64,000 bases of DNA, taken from the NCBI GenBank assembly GCA_030562195.1, contig CM060202.1, positions 4,650,001-4,714,000 of the forward strand, in the 5' to 3' direction. The notes below the pieces were generated by a model, which searched no databases, was not told the origin of the DNA, and saw only the letters and a program-made list of their open reading frames with translations. This DNA comes from Nipponacmea schrenckii. Its lineage: Eukaryota; Mollusca; Gastropoda; Lottiidae. Of the stretch, positions 24,521 through 35,674 are shown piece by piece. How positions within the stretch are numbered: position 1 is the first letter of the stretch; each line of letters opens with the position of its first letter. Made by a program: the position numbers and the translations under genes.

Positions 24521-25465
24521 GCTTTTGACAGCATGTACACCAGAGTTTGTATTAAGAGGTCTATATTCCTAAATAAACTACATTTAAATTAGGGGAGATA
24601 TGTTACTTTTGGTGATGCGGTTGACTCATGAGAGCAACATTCAATATTGTTCTTGGGAATTTAACTTGATATTGACTGTTCAATATTTATTTTCTAGCAG
24701 TGATATTCATAATGGGGACAACTCTGACTTCTGTTTGTGACATTCAAATTGTTTGTTAAATTCCTATCGTTCCGGCAATTCAACACACAGAAGTCATGGG
24801 TGTCTTCTATTTACAATCTCTCTCATATTTATTGCATATGAAATAAAAGAAACATCAAAACAAACTGAAAAACGAAGCACTGTTTTAAAAATGAATATAT
24901 TTTGTTATTGTATAATGATGTTTTTCTACTCAAGTTCTATATATTTGTATAATGATACGATAAGATCATCAATGAATTATGAAATAAAACCAGGCCATAT
25001 TGAAATGTGCAATATAGATTTAGGATTGAGTATAATTGCAATGAAGCCAAACAGCATAACATTAAAATATGATTTATCAAATTCATACATCAAATAATGA
25101 ACAACATGAATTGGATATTATTAGCTTATATTTACATACTTACCAAGGGACCAAATTTCTTAAGAAATCATGAATATAATATATATATGTGTATGAACTG
25201 ACTTTCATAATATTTAGTTTCACAGTTCAACTTGTAAGAAATTATAACAACTATATAAAAATGATTTTTTAAAAACACTTGGTTAAATGCGATATATTTG
25301 CTTTTTTGGGTGAAATTGAAAATCATTTTTATTGATATTATTTAATATATTTATTTATATAAATTATTTTTTTGTAAATTATTCTTATACATTTGAATAT
25401 AATCTTTACAGGTATACTACCTCTAAGAATGGACATAATATTCCTCAAACTTGGTCAATATATCA

Positions 25466-25881
25466 TTAAAGGGATAATAGCCGTTAGAATACACCTGTCC
25501 TACAGCTAATATTTGTATTTGTGTTAAATATTGACTGTTAGTTAAATAAGTATGCATCCCACACTTTACTAAATTTTAAAAAGCGACAATAAAAATATAT
25601 ATTAAAAAAAAGTGAGCAAGCGACGATTCCATTCAGTTTGAGGATAAAAGAGTGCAATTCAAGAGTAGGGGGTCAAGAACGTGTTAAAACCCATATGTTA
25701 GAGTTACTTCCCTTTATATTTACAATTAAAAATCGCTTAATGGAAGTATTAAGCGTTTTATAATTAACTACTTGATTTTGTGGATTTATTCGATAATAGA
25801 GGGATTTTGATGTATAGTTATTGTCCAAATTTGAGTGAAATTAAAATTTTATGTTTCTTTTAACGGCTATTATCCATTTAA
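25466..25881. mobile_element. TTAA-flanked MITE, copy 1
   Basis: It is 416 bases long. The ends are TTAAAGGGATAATAGCCGTT and, on the right, AACGGCTATTATCCATTTAA, so the inverted repeats are about 20 bases with one or two mismatches. TTAA lies at both ends. An internal hairpin (ATCGCTTAATGG...ATTAAGCGTT) sits at about 25730-25760. TTAA targets are typical of piggyBac-like elements, but the terminal bases are not the usual ones, so the superfamily is uncertain. Confidence 0.65.
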
Positions 25882-26529
25882 GAATTTTTTGAAAATGATC
25901 TGTGTTTTATGAAATTATTTTATTTAATGGATTATTACTTTGTTTGATGGATTTATTAAATTATAGAGGGTTTTTTTTCAATACACCTGGAAAGTGCAAA
26001 AAGTAAAATGTCAGTATCCCATTTCATCCTTAGAGGTACTCCATCTTAAAGAAATAAATCCATGGATGGGGATTTGATTCAAAACATTAAAATGAACATA
26101 AATTTAGCATTTATAAGTAATTATATTGAACTCAGCACAGCTGATAAAAAAAGTCAATTTTCTTGCAAATTTGACAATAAAACAAGGTCATGTGTAAATT
26201 TTGGTACACAGGGAAAGATTAGAAGGGAAGGGGCAGAATAGAAATATTCTTGGTGCAAATTAGGAAGGGGATTTAAGAAATAAAGTTGACTAGACTGAAA
26301 TTGATGTGCAATATATCATTGTTTATCATATTCATTTATACAGTTCAACACATAAGCAAGGGCAGTCCACTTTTTTAAAGGTAGAATAAATTGTAATTTA
26401 ATAATACAGACATATTACTGTTCTTTTCATGATATATAAACTACCAATATAAAAAGTAGACTGTTCTTGTTATGTTTTGAGTCAAACTCCAGTTGCATAA
26501 AAGAATGGTGAAGAAATTTTCTAAATTTT

Positions 26530-26815
26530 TTGTGTATCAACAGTGATTGGATCTTTATGCACTACTTTCATCTAGACGTCTGTTGCTCCTACAATTCCAT
26601 TAAAACTAAGCATTTTATGACTTCACTAATTGGAAGGGCTTTAGCTTATGTGATATAAGCGGATTTTATGATTTTTGTGAACACTTAATTTGAAAGGAAC
26701 TGCAGGAACCACAGATGTCGGATTGAGAATTAGGTTGTGCAAATTGATTCTTTCAGTGTACTAAATACAAAACTATTCACAATCCCTTTAAATATATTTG
26801 CTTCTCAAAAGGCAA
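26530..26815. mobile_element. fold-back MITE family F, copy 1
   Basis: The arms are GTCTGTTGCTCCTACAATTCC, then ACTAAGCATTTTATGAC, and in reverse order GAACTGCAGGAACCACAGATG, ending near CACAATCCCTTTAA. The same paired phrases recur at six other places in the window. Confidence 0.6.
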
Positions 26816-28014
26816 GGGGGTGTTTGAATTTTTGTATGTTATGTTTTTTCTGAAAGATGACAAGCGGTCTTTAAAATTTCAGTTATTCTTTATTGTGCTT
26901 TAAACATGTGCACAGAATTGTGTCTACTGCCTGAACAAAGTAAAAATTTGAAAGATTTTTCATTAGTTCATGAGAAGTGGAATATAGCAGCCTCAAAATA
27001 TTACTGTAAATATTGAAAGTGTTTATGTTGAATAAATATGAACAAAATATTCTGCCTTCTGACAAAAATTAAGCCAATATTTGAGACTGTTAGGTTAAAT
27101 TCTGTTTCTTTTCAAAATGAACTTAAAACCTTTAATTTTTGTCAACTCAAAACCATTTGAAGACTTATCAGTACTATTTTTGGCTGTTTTTCTATTTCTC
27201 TTGGAAAAAAAAAAAATTCAAACAGTTTTTTGCTTTTCTCAGACAGTATTTGTGAAATAATTATTTTTGTGCTTAATTTATGGCCTTTGTGATAAAATGA
27301 TTTACCTTGAATATAACTTTGCTTGTAGGCTTCATCTTACTTTTGTTGGTAACACAAATTTTACCGATTCTTATCTGCCATTTTCAGGCTCTTCTGTTTT
27401 CAATTTCAAGAGTTACAATGAAGACTCATAGGATTTTTTTGGCATAGAGGGTAATTTAAAGCAAAGGAGCACATGTTTTCATCTTTTTCCTTTCAAGTGG
27501 TGTAAGTGAAACATGTTGATATAAACTTACAAAACTATATTATAAAACATAAAAGCAGTCAAATTAACAATAGGCTGTTTCAAATTGACAGAAGGATTGG
27601 TTTATTCATTTTACCGACAATTGTAAGAAAAGTTTTGTGATTTCTGTACTTAATATGTCAAATCAAATGATACAGTAGATATTTTAGTGGAGATGATAAT
27701 TTGTTTTATCTTCAGGTACTCATTTGATTTCCATAGATCTCTTCAACTTATCTTTCATAACAATGAACTGTGCTTGCCAAAATATCCACCCTGCCTTACA
27801 CCTTAAATGTTGTGAACTGTAAATGGCTTTATGTGATGTTTTTTAAATATAAGCTCTTGAATGCTAAATATATTATTTAAACTTAATCACGAAGTGTAGA
27901 TCACCATTCCACAATTCCATATGTTTTTTGTATGTTTTTATTTACTTAAATCATTGCCTCTTAACTCATCAAATGATTGTAAAAGAGGTTTTCTAAATTC
28001 TGTGTATGTATTTG

Positions 28015-28220
28015 TGACACTGATGAATCAGACATGTTTGGTTTCTAAAAAGACATCACTTATTGTACAATAGACTTGTATAACAAAGCTCTTGCCATTA
28101 GTGATGTCATCAAAAACTTTGGTTCCTGCAATTGCACTAAAACTGAGATATCTGATAAAAAATTGGAATGGCGCAACATGATACCCTGTATGTCTAATTC
28201 TTTTTTTAGAAAACCTCTTA
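28015..28220. mobile_element. fold-back MITE family F, copy 2 (partial)
   Basis: The phrases ATTAGTGATGTCATCAAAAAC, GGTTCCTGCAATTGCACTAA, GGAATGGCGCAA and AGAAAACCTCTT follow the family order. The left arm is decayed. Confidence 0.55.
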
Positions 28221-29283
28221 ATAAATAGTTAGAGACATTTTTGTCTATAGAATTGATAACTCATACAACAAAATACAATTTTAGAATCCAACATTTTTTC
28301 ACAAGTACATGCAGTCATAGAATTTCGTTCCAATTAAAATTATCATTTTTGATGATAATTGAATTATTTTTTTGTCAGAATCAATATTAAAACAAGCTAG
28401 TTCAAAGAAAACAGAAATTTTTATTCTTTTGTTGTATTTGCCAGTCCTGTCTGATAATGTATTTGAAGATTTTACTTCAAATGAATAAAATAATGTATTG
28501 ACAATTAATTTTGGACTAAACAAGTCATAACAAATTTTTACCTTGTTTTCGTAAATTTCGAAGAGTAAAATAGAAAACCTGCATCATTTAGCAAGTAAAA
28601 TAAATTATCGACAAATCATTATACTAAAAATAACAATATTTGTGTTCACCGATGTTGTGAATTCTGAATCGAACAAAATATTCTATGACCAGAAAGATGT
28701 ACTTGTGTCAAGCTTATCTGCTGTGAAAATATCAAAAAGATTGGTGAAGCAGATATAAATAAAAGTTTATATGTATTTTTGACTGTTTTCCAGAAATAAT
28801 ATGAATTTAAATAGCATTAAGGTACTAGTAAATTCAGACACAATTGAGTAAGAAATCATTAGAATATATGGAAATCTATTGAAATAAATTTTTATATGAT
28901 GCTTGGTGTTAATTTCATTGCATTAAAAATCTCATATTATTTATATTTTATCATATGGAATTGTTGATTATTTGTTACTTCTACAACTACTTATTATAGT
29001 TCTTTCATAGAAATAACACACATGAACATAGTTAACAACCATTTTGAATCACTGCTTCAAATTTTTTAATACTATTATATTTCAACAAAAGTCTTCCAGT
29101 CACATTTAAAGCTATATCTGAGCCCTTAAATGTGATGTAAGTGCTTTTTTTTAAATATTATGGTCTTATTTGTGTAATTTCTATGTAAGAACTGTAGAGT
29201 GATATATGTTTGTCTCATTCCATGATATATGTTACAAATATTGTATCGAAAAGCTTATTGTAAATGCCATGTCTTTCAATAAA

Positions 29284-31179
29284 CTATTAGATATTGACTG
29301 TGTATATTTGTGTGTCCACAATATTTCTTACTGACAGTATTATTATTTTAAAAAAAAGTCCGAGTTGTCTTTTGTCCGAGCATAAAAACACTAGTAACCT
29401 GTTACATAATATTTTTTCTATTGATGTCCCAATGGTTACTTTTCTACTGTTAACATTCTGTCTGTGATGATGATGGGTACAGCTAAAACCTTGTAATCTA
29501 TAAATTAATCATAAACTATATATATTATTCATTTCTCCTGATAACATTGCCTGTATGAGCATGTGAAATGCTGAGTTAATAAATATCAGAAATAGTATAT
29601 CCATATATCTTATGCTTATTTACTACTATTATGTAGAATCCTTAAGTCTTCTTGTTCATAAATAATGCTAAAATATTTAGATACATCTTTAATATTATGA
29701 TAAAGTTAACAAATGTTAAAAATAAAAATCATAATATGCCATAATTGATTTCAAAGTTTCAAGTTATCAGATGCAGTTAGTAATCTTTATCATACACATA
29801 AGTAATGTTTCATAATTCATTTCTTATAAAAAAAAAACATTCTTCAGGCTTCTTTGTGCTAAATAAAGTCCACAATCTTCAGATCCATATAACAATTGAA
29901 TTCCGCCATTAATTGAACAAGAAATAAAATAATTCTGTAAATCAGATGATAATAATGTTTCAGTTCTCAAATTGAATTACTAATCAGTGTTGCATTTTCT
30001 GTTTTGAAACAAATTGTCATCGAGTAACATATACCATAAAATTTGTACAATCTGAAAATATATCAAAGAAAACTTAGAGGGCAAGGTTTATATACTTACA
30101 CTCAAACTGAGAAGATGAGGTCTTCATTGCTGAAAATATGTACAATTAATACTGAATCCTTTTATTAGCAACTTAAAGAAATATTTAAAATCATGATGTC
30201 TTAAACTCATCCTTATACAAATTCTACTGCATAAAATCAGCATAATGCATTTCTCTGACTACAGATTACTAATGAATTTTTGACAGATTAGTATATTTCT
30301 TAACAACCATTTCTTAATCTGTCTATATAATACATTATGAATTCATCATATTGCTGAAACACAAGATCTCATTCAAACTGAACACTTGTAAACAAAGCTG
30401 TATATGCCAGGGACCAAACCACTTTCAGAAAACATGAAGATGCTATGCAAAACCAATTGTTTAAACCACCAAAACAGAAAGAAACTGGTAAATTGTTGCT
30501 ATAACTGAAGACCTCGAAAAGGTAGAATGAAATCTGATATTTCCTTTGCTCATGTTTCAAGCAGATATTAAAACACACACATGACTAGACCAGTTATTTA
30601 CATGGTGTATGAAATAATGTACACAATAAAACTTTATATTGATTTCTATAATAATATTTTCCAAAATAAAGTCGAATGGTATTTAAATTGGACATAAAAG
30701 TGCAGCAGGGTTCAATTTGATAGGTATTGAATTTCAGTATGAAATTTCCTATGATTAGCAAAAGTGGAAATTTATCAAAATCAAATTGTAATTTATTTGT
30801 GAAAAGTGTCTGCCAAACCTAGTACCATATTGCAATGCTTGACTAAAAACATTAGTAAGAGCAATCTAAAGTCTGAACAGAGTCATTTTAAATTGCTACA
30901 GAATTTTTAAGAAATGTGAATCAAAATTTGATTTGAAAAGACTGAAATTTTGTGTAAAAATTGGCTAATCATATTTTTTCTATCTAAACTGACCCCTGAT
31001 AAGGTGCAGAAATATGTGCTCAAGTTGATACTTTTAGAAATTGGTAAAGCTATTTAAAGGTGCTGAAGATACAATGAGACCAAATGGAGAACATGGTGTA
31101 ATTAACATCTTTCAACATAGAGGAACTGTAGATACGTACCAAGATATAAATAGTGGAATAGATAGATAATATAAGGCGA
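29284..31179. other. intergenic DNA between PDZD8 and ATOX1
   Basis: The two genes converge here. No exon chain or RNA gene was seen. TTTATT at 30792-30797 (AATAAA on the - strand) is a candidate ATOX1 polyadenylation signal, giving a 3' UTR of about 380 bases. The frame at 30369-30578 is unsupported. Confidence 0.4.
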
Positions 31180-34100
31180 TTATTTAGTACCAACATATGA
31201 ACAAGCCTTCCCTGTTTTCTTTAATGTTTCTAAAAGAGTATCCTTAGACAAGGCTGAAGTAACTAAAACTTGCTGTTTTTCAACACTAGTTTCAACTTTT
31301 TCTACTCCCTCTGAAATGGAAGAATCAAAATAAGAGAGAATTTTGAAGTCCTTTAATCAAGGGGCAATTATGACACCGGCTAAACAAAAATACTGACATC
31401 CATCCATTACTTCAACTAAGACCCTTCAAACAATCAGGTCTAACTATAAGTCTGCTGCCACTTACCTAACTTTCCCAAAACTCTTTGAGCAGCCCCTGCA
31501 CATCCTTCACAAGTCATCTCCATTTGGAATTCGTGAACCTGAAGTGTAAAAAGCCAACATAACTATCCCAACTAAATAAAAGATAGCTTGCCAGGCAAGG
31601 TAACATACGCCCACTTCAGCAAACAGAATATTCCATGTTTTTTCATTTAATCAAGGGCAATAACTCATAAATCGACATCTGGAATCGCACCATTTTTTAA
31701 CTTGCCTGAGATGTTATTAAGATGAATACACATACCAAGTTTCATTCAAATTGGATAAAAACAACAGCTTCTATTGCGTACACAAGTAAATTTTAACATT
31801 TTCTCATTTCATCAAGGGCAATAACTCATAAACAGACATCTGGCGAGATATTATCAAGATGTATACACATACCAAGTTGCATTAAATCCGATAAAAACTA
31901 TAGCTTCTTTTGCATACACAAGTACATTTTAACGCTTTTTCATTTTATCAAGGAACATAACAAATAAACCGACATCTGGAATCGTGCCATTTTCGAACTT
32001 CTCCAAGATATTATCAAGATAAATACACATACCAAATTTCATTCAAATCAGATGAAAACTACAGCTTCTATTGCATACACAAGTAAATTTTTTACGTTTT
32101 TCCATTTAATCAAGGGCCATAACTCATAAACTGACATCTGAAATCGCGCCATTTTCGAAAATGTCTGAGATATTATCAAGATGAATACACATACCAAGTT
32201 TCATTCAAATCGGATAAAAACTACAGCTTCTATTGCGTACACAAGTAAATTTTAACGTTTTTTTCATAAACCTACATCTGGAATGGTGCCATTTACGAAC
32301 TTGTGCGATATATTATCAAGATGAATACACATACCAAGTTTCATTCAAATTGGAAAAAAACTCTGGCCTCTATCGAATACACAAGTAATTGTTGACGGAC
32401 GGATGGACCGACGGACAGGGGTGATGGCAATATACATCCACATTTTCATGTGTGAGTGTATAAAAATAAAGTCAAGGAAAGAAAAAACATAACCCCTACA
32501 TCAAGTTGTTGGTCCAAGAAGTTTTGGAAAATACATTTCATTCAAATGGCCCCAATCTTTATCACAAATGTCATATTTATGCGATTGTATAACGTTTTTA
32601 AAAATTTTGTATGTGTACCAAGTCACTGACAGCAACAATTTCCACGAGGAAGCACAGACACCTGAACTGTGAAAATTGATGAGCGTCTCTGATACACAGA
32701 CAAAATGTAGAAAACCTCTTGACAATCTCTTCATATATGGACAATATTGGGACAATATTACCAATCTTATAAAACTTATTCAAAAGTTGGTCATTTGATC
32801 ATCTACATGCCAAGTTTTATGAATATCTTTTTCAAAACTACCAAGTCAAGACAAAATTTACATTATTGGAGATAAGGGTGAGAACTTTTTATCCTAGCTT
32901 TATCAACCATATCAGTTTCATTTCTTCATAACAAGGGCAATAACCCATAACACAATATAAGCAACACATATATCTTTTTTTTTAAACTGTACTTAGGTAT
33001 TTAAAACATCAAAGAATGTTTATATTAATCACTATTTAAATCTTTTTAAAGTGTTAAAACCTTTAACATAATCTTCTTACTTCATTTAACTTCCTTGTGG
33101 GAGAGGGAAGGTCTTTGTACCACAATTTTCCTAGTTTCAAACCAAATTTGTGTTTCTTTCAAAATGACATCTCTGATATGGCAAAAGTGTCTAGTCATTC
33201 AAATGGAATTTATTAATAAACTGAGGTCTTGTGTGCTGCAGGCCGTGCATGTTAAAGATCCCCCAATCCCATTGACATTAAAAAAAAATAGGCAAATAGC
33301 CTAATTGTAGAATTCTGTACAAAAATAAGATAAAAATACTATATCTGGACACAATTATATGGATAACAATTATTTTCAGGCAATCATTTGCTGGATAAAG
33401 ATGGGAGTAGGCTTACCCTTGTTGAAATATGGCAAGTTATTTAATAAAGTAAATGTTATCCATATAATTGTGTCCAGATATATATTCTCCAATTACTAAA
33501 TGCCACTCACGGAATTAAAATACTAGTTTATAAAAATATCAACGAATAAGTATCCTATATTTGAAGTGCAAAAATATGAAATATAAGACATTTTTAGTCT
33601 ATCATTTACATGATACCCTAGGACATTGTAAAACCAACATGTTTTAAAAATGTAATTCTGCATTGTCTTGAAAACTCGTCAACATCTTGTTCTTAAAGTT
33701 AACCATTTGTAAAGTTTGGTTCAAATAACGTGATTGCAAAATTGATTAATGCCCTTGTTGACAAGTCCACTTTACAGACATATTTAGAAATGTAAAAATA
33801 AGTCAAGATATAACTGACGTGGCTGTTCACAGTAGATGATTTATTGACCTAACCTAGTTCACTTGTAACATATCTCTCACATTGTTTGTTCACACTCATA
33901 CCTGTAGTGGTTTTATTTATCTATGAACATAGTGTAAAGAAGTTGATAACTGAATTATTTTTGTCAAACTTATTAAAGCCAAATACCAAATAAGGAAATT
34001 ATAATATATATTACTGATGTAGAATCCAAGTTGAGTTAAGAAACTCAGTTGCAGACTGGAATCTTGAGCTTATTTGATCATACATGCTCATTGACATCAC

Positions 34101-35337
34101 CTGATGTCTTTGACCTAAATTTTTAACCTTGAAAGAATTCTATTATTAAAGGGACAGTTTGCCATTTGATTGACCTTAACATCAATAATTGCAAATTTTT
34201 AGTTAAGTTAATTCCATGTGTCCAGAAACACAATTTTGAAGTATTTTTGAATGATTTATGAAATTTTCGTGATTTCTAATAATTCTGAAGAATTTTTAAC
34301 ATATATTCAAGACACAAATCAACCCCAAAAATTATGAACTTGTCCCTTTAATATTATGTTTCAATGAACAAAGTGATCCATTCAAAGCTATTATAAATCA
34401 GATATATATCTCTCTGAAACAGGATGTTCAAAAAATAGTGTTTGTACTATCTTCTTAAATATGCAGCTCTGGCCATGTGATCTTATGATATTCTTCTAGA
34501 AAATCTTGTTCTGTGTAAAATTTGTAACTAATTTAAATACACTGTTGAAATCAAGAAATCAAGTTTTACAAAAAAATAATAAATTTCTTCAAATATAGTA
34601 CAAAAGTTTATAGGAGACCTTTCATTGAATTATTGAAATTGATCACACCAGTCACTGGCAGGGTATGTTTGCTCTTCTAGATTCCTGATTTTAATTACTA
34701 TACGTTTACTCACTGATCATTGATATACTTTCTAATGTGAAAAATTAACTAGCAACTACCAATGTTCTTTGCCAAATTTTGTTATTTGTTTCAGGTTTTG
34801 TTTTAAAGTTTGGAATGTCAGTAGGCCTTAGTTTATTTTATCAATGGATCATTTGATGTCAAGTTGTTTGTATATACGACAATAAACAGGCGCCCCGTAA
34901 AGAACACCCTGGATCATTTAAAATTGCAAGATAAGTAGGCTTATGCTGCTGTCCTGACGAAATTTCCTTAATTTCATACTACATGATGTCCTCATAAGTC
35001 CATGGTGCAGAAAGAACATAAAACATTAATCATGAGTTTCTTATTTTTTCAAAGTAAAAGAAAAAGCATATCAACTTCTATCTCAAAGAAAATACAAATA
35101 AGAAAAAAGCTGTCATTTCAATTATAATTTGTTTGGCTGACCATTTCACAAAAATTTAAAAAATGTGAACTAATGACAAATGTAAGAAAAATACAAAACA
35201 AACCCATCTGAACAGAATATACCACTTGTCCCTACTCCTATTATAATATTGGACAAAGCAGATATTCTCAATATTGTAGGACAACAAATGTTTGCAAATA
35301 AACTAGTAAAATACATTAACAAGAATACCTGAGACAT
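31180..35337 (-). CDS. ATOX1: ATOX1: cytosolic copper chaperone
   Basis: Three coding exons on the - strand: 35337-35329 (nine bases, M-S-Q), 31538-31466 and 31310-31180. Junction phases close to a 70-residue protein; human ATOX1 has 68. The copper site MTCEGC occupies residues 11-16, so Cys13 and Cys16 would bind Cu(I). Lys62 in KKTGK corresponds to the conserved lysine near the metal site, and the C-terminal KTGKACSYVG is family-typical. Family role: it carries Cu(I) from uptake transporters to the P-type ATPases ATP7A/B at the Golgi. The first exon is very small and the first intron is 3.8 kb, holding a tandem-core element, a hairpin and SINE fragments. The gene faces ASAH1 head to head. 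The start is chosen because the ATG is spliced in frame to the domain; the fold begins at once. Confidence 0.92.
31582..32464 (-). mobile_element. mollusc-type tandem-core element B in ATOX1 intron 1
   Basis: Read on the - strand, it opens with a hairpin end TATACACTCACACATGAAAA and ...GTATATTGCCATCACCC, then a TCCGTC-rich stretch. About five diverged units of roughly 160 bases follow. It closes with GTGGGCGTATGTTACC and TTGCCTGGCAAGCTATC. Each unit contains GAATGAAACTTGGTATG and TATGAGTTATTGCCC. The ends match element A at 46250, although the units have diverged. Confidence 0.8.
33090..33290 (+). mobile_element. SINE fragment in ATOX1 intron 1
   Basis: GTGTCTAGTCATTC, CTTGTGTGCTGCAGG and CATGTTAAAGATCCCCC match the body of the SINE at 49140-49450. 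The head is absent or decayed. Confidence 0.6.
33340..33480. repeat. hairpin with 28-base perfect arms
   Basis: The left arm (about 33340-33367) reads ATATCTGGACACAATTATAT and then GGATAACA. The right arm (about 33453-33480) is its exact reverse complement. The loop is about 85 bases. This is probably a small fold-back element. No clear target duplication was identified. Confidence 0.8.
34145..34352. mobile_element. TTAA-ended small MITE in ATOX1 intron 1
   Basis: The left end is ATTAAAGGGACA and the right end TGTCCCTTTAAT, perfect 12-base inverted repeats 208 bases apart including the ends. TTAA is at both termini. The interior is unrelated to the copies at 25466 and 39561, so it may be a different family with a similar end. 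Confidence 0.6.
34885..35025 (+). mobile_element. SINE 3' fragment in ATOX1 intron 1
   Basis: GTAGGCTTATGCTGCTGTCC, CATACTACATGATGTCC and AGTCCATGG follow the same order as the tail of the SINE at 21995-22262. The tRNA-like head is missing, as expected of a 5'-truncated copy. Confidence 0.6.
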
Positions 35338-35674
35338 TTTTGATAGTTTACCAGAAAATCGTCAACTGTCAACTGAAAATCAAATAAGCTAAGTGAAACT
35401 AAACACGCGTCTCCACAAATTAGTCGGTGTGTAATATTTGATGAATGATAAGTCACGTGGAACCTGTTGACCAATCATTTAGTAGGTAAACAAAGAAATA
35501 TTCAGCTACGAATATCCAGTTGCTTTTCACAAATTTATATTCATTTTATGAAATGTAGACTTGATAGCAATGTCTACAACCTACTACTTTCGTTTCACAG
35601 GAAGTAAAATCCCAAATCAGTCAAATAATTGTCATATGAGCTGATTATTCAAATGTAGATCATTTAATATCAAT
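35338..35674. promoter_or_regulatory. shared divergent promoter of ATOX1 and ASAH1 with CLEAR-like box
   Basis: Only 337 bases separate the two start codons, so the promoter is probably bidirectional. GTCACGTG at 35452-35459 matches the E-box core of the CLEAR element (GTCACGTGAC, bound by TFEB/MiTF factors on lysosomal genes) at eight of ten positions before diverging. CCAAT follows at 35471-35475. No TATA box is clear on the ASAH1 side. A lysosomal hydrolase is the expected kind of CLEAR target. Confidence 0.55.

Larger units (their letters stand above)
23949..29283 (+). other. probable long PDZD8 3' UTR and downstream DNA
   Basis: AT-rich sequence without an exon chain follows the stop codon. 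AATAAA at 29278-29283 is followed by GT-rich TGTGTATATTTGTGTG, a good distal polyadenylation site. A nearer candidate AATAAA is at about 25588. Two fold-back MITE copies and one TTAA-flanked MITE lie inside. The 24753-25097 open frame has no family resemblance and I do not support it. Confidence 0.4.

Noticed and set aside
24753..25097. 114-codon open frame after PDZD8
   Set aside because: It has AT-biased composition, no family motif, no splice context, and lies in the probable 3' UTR.
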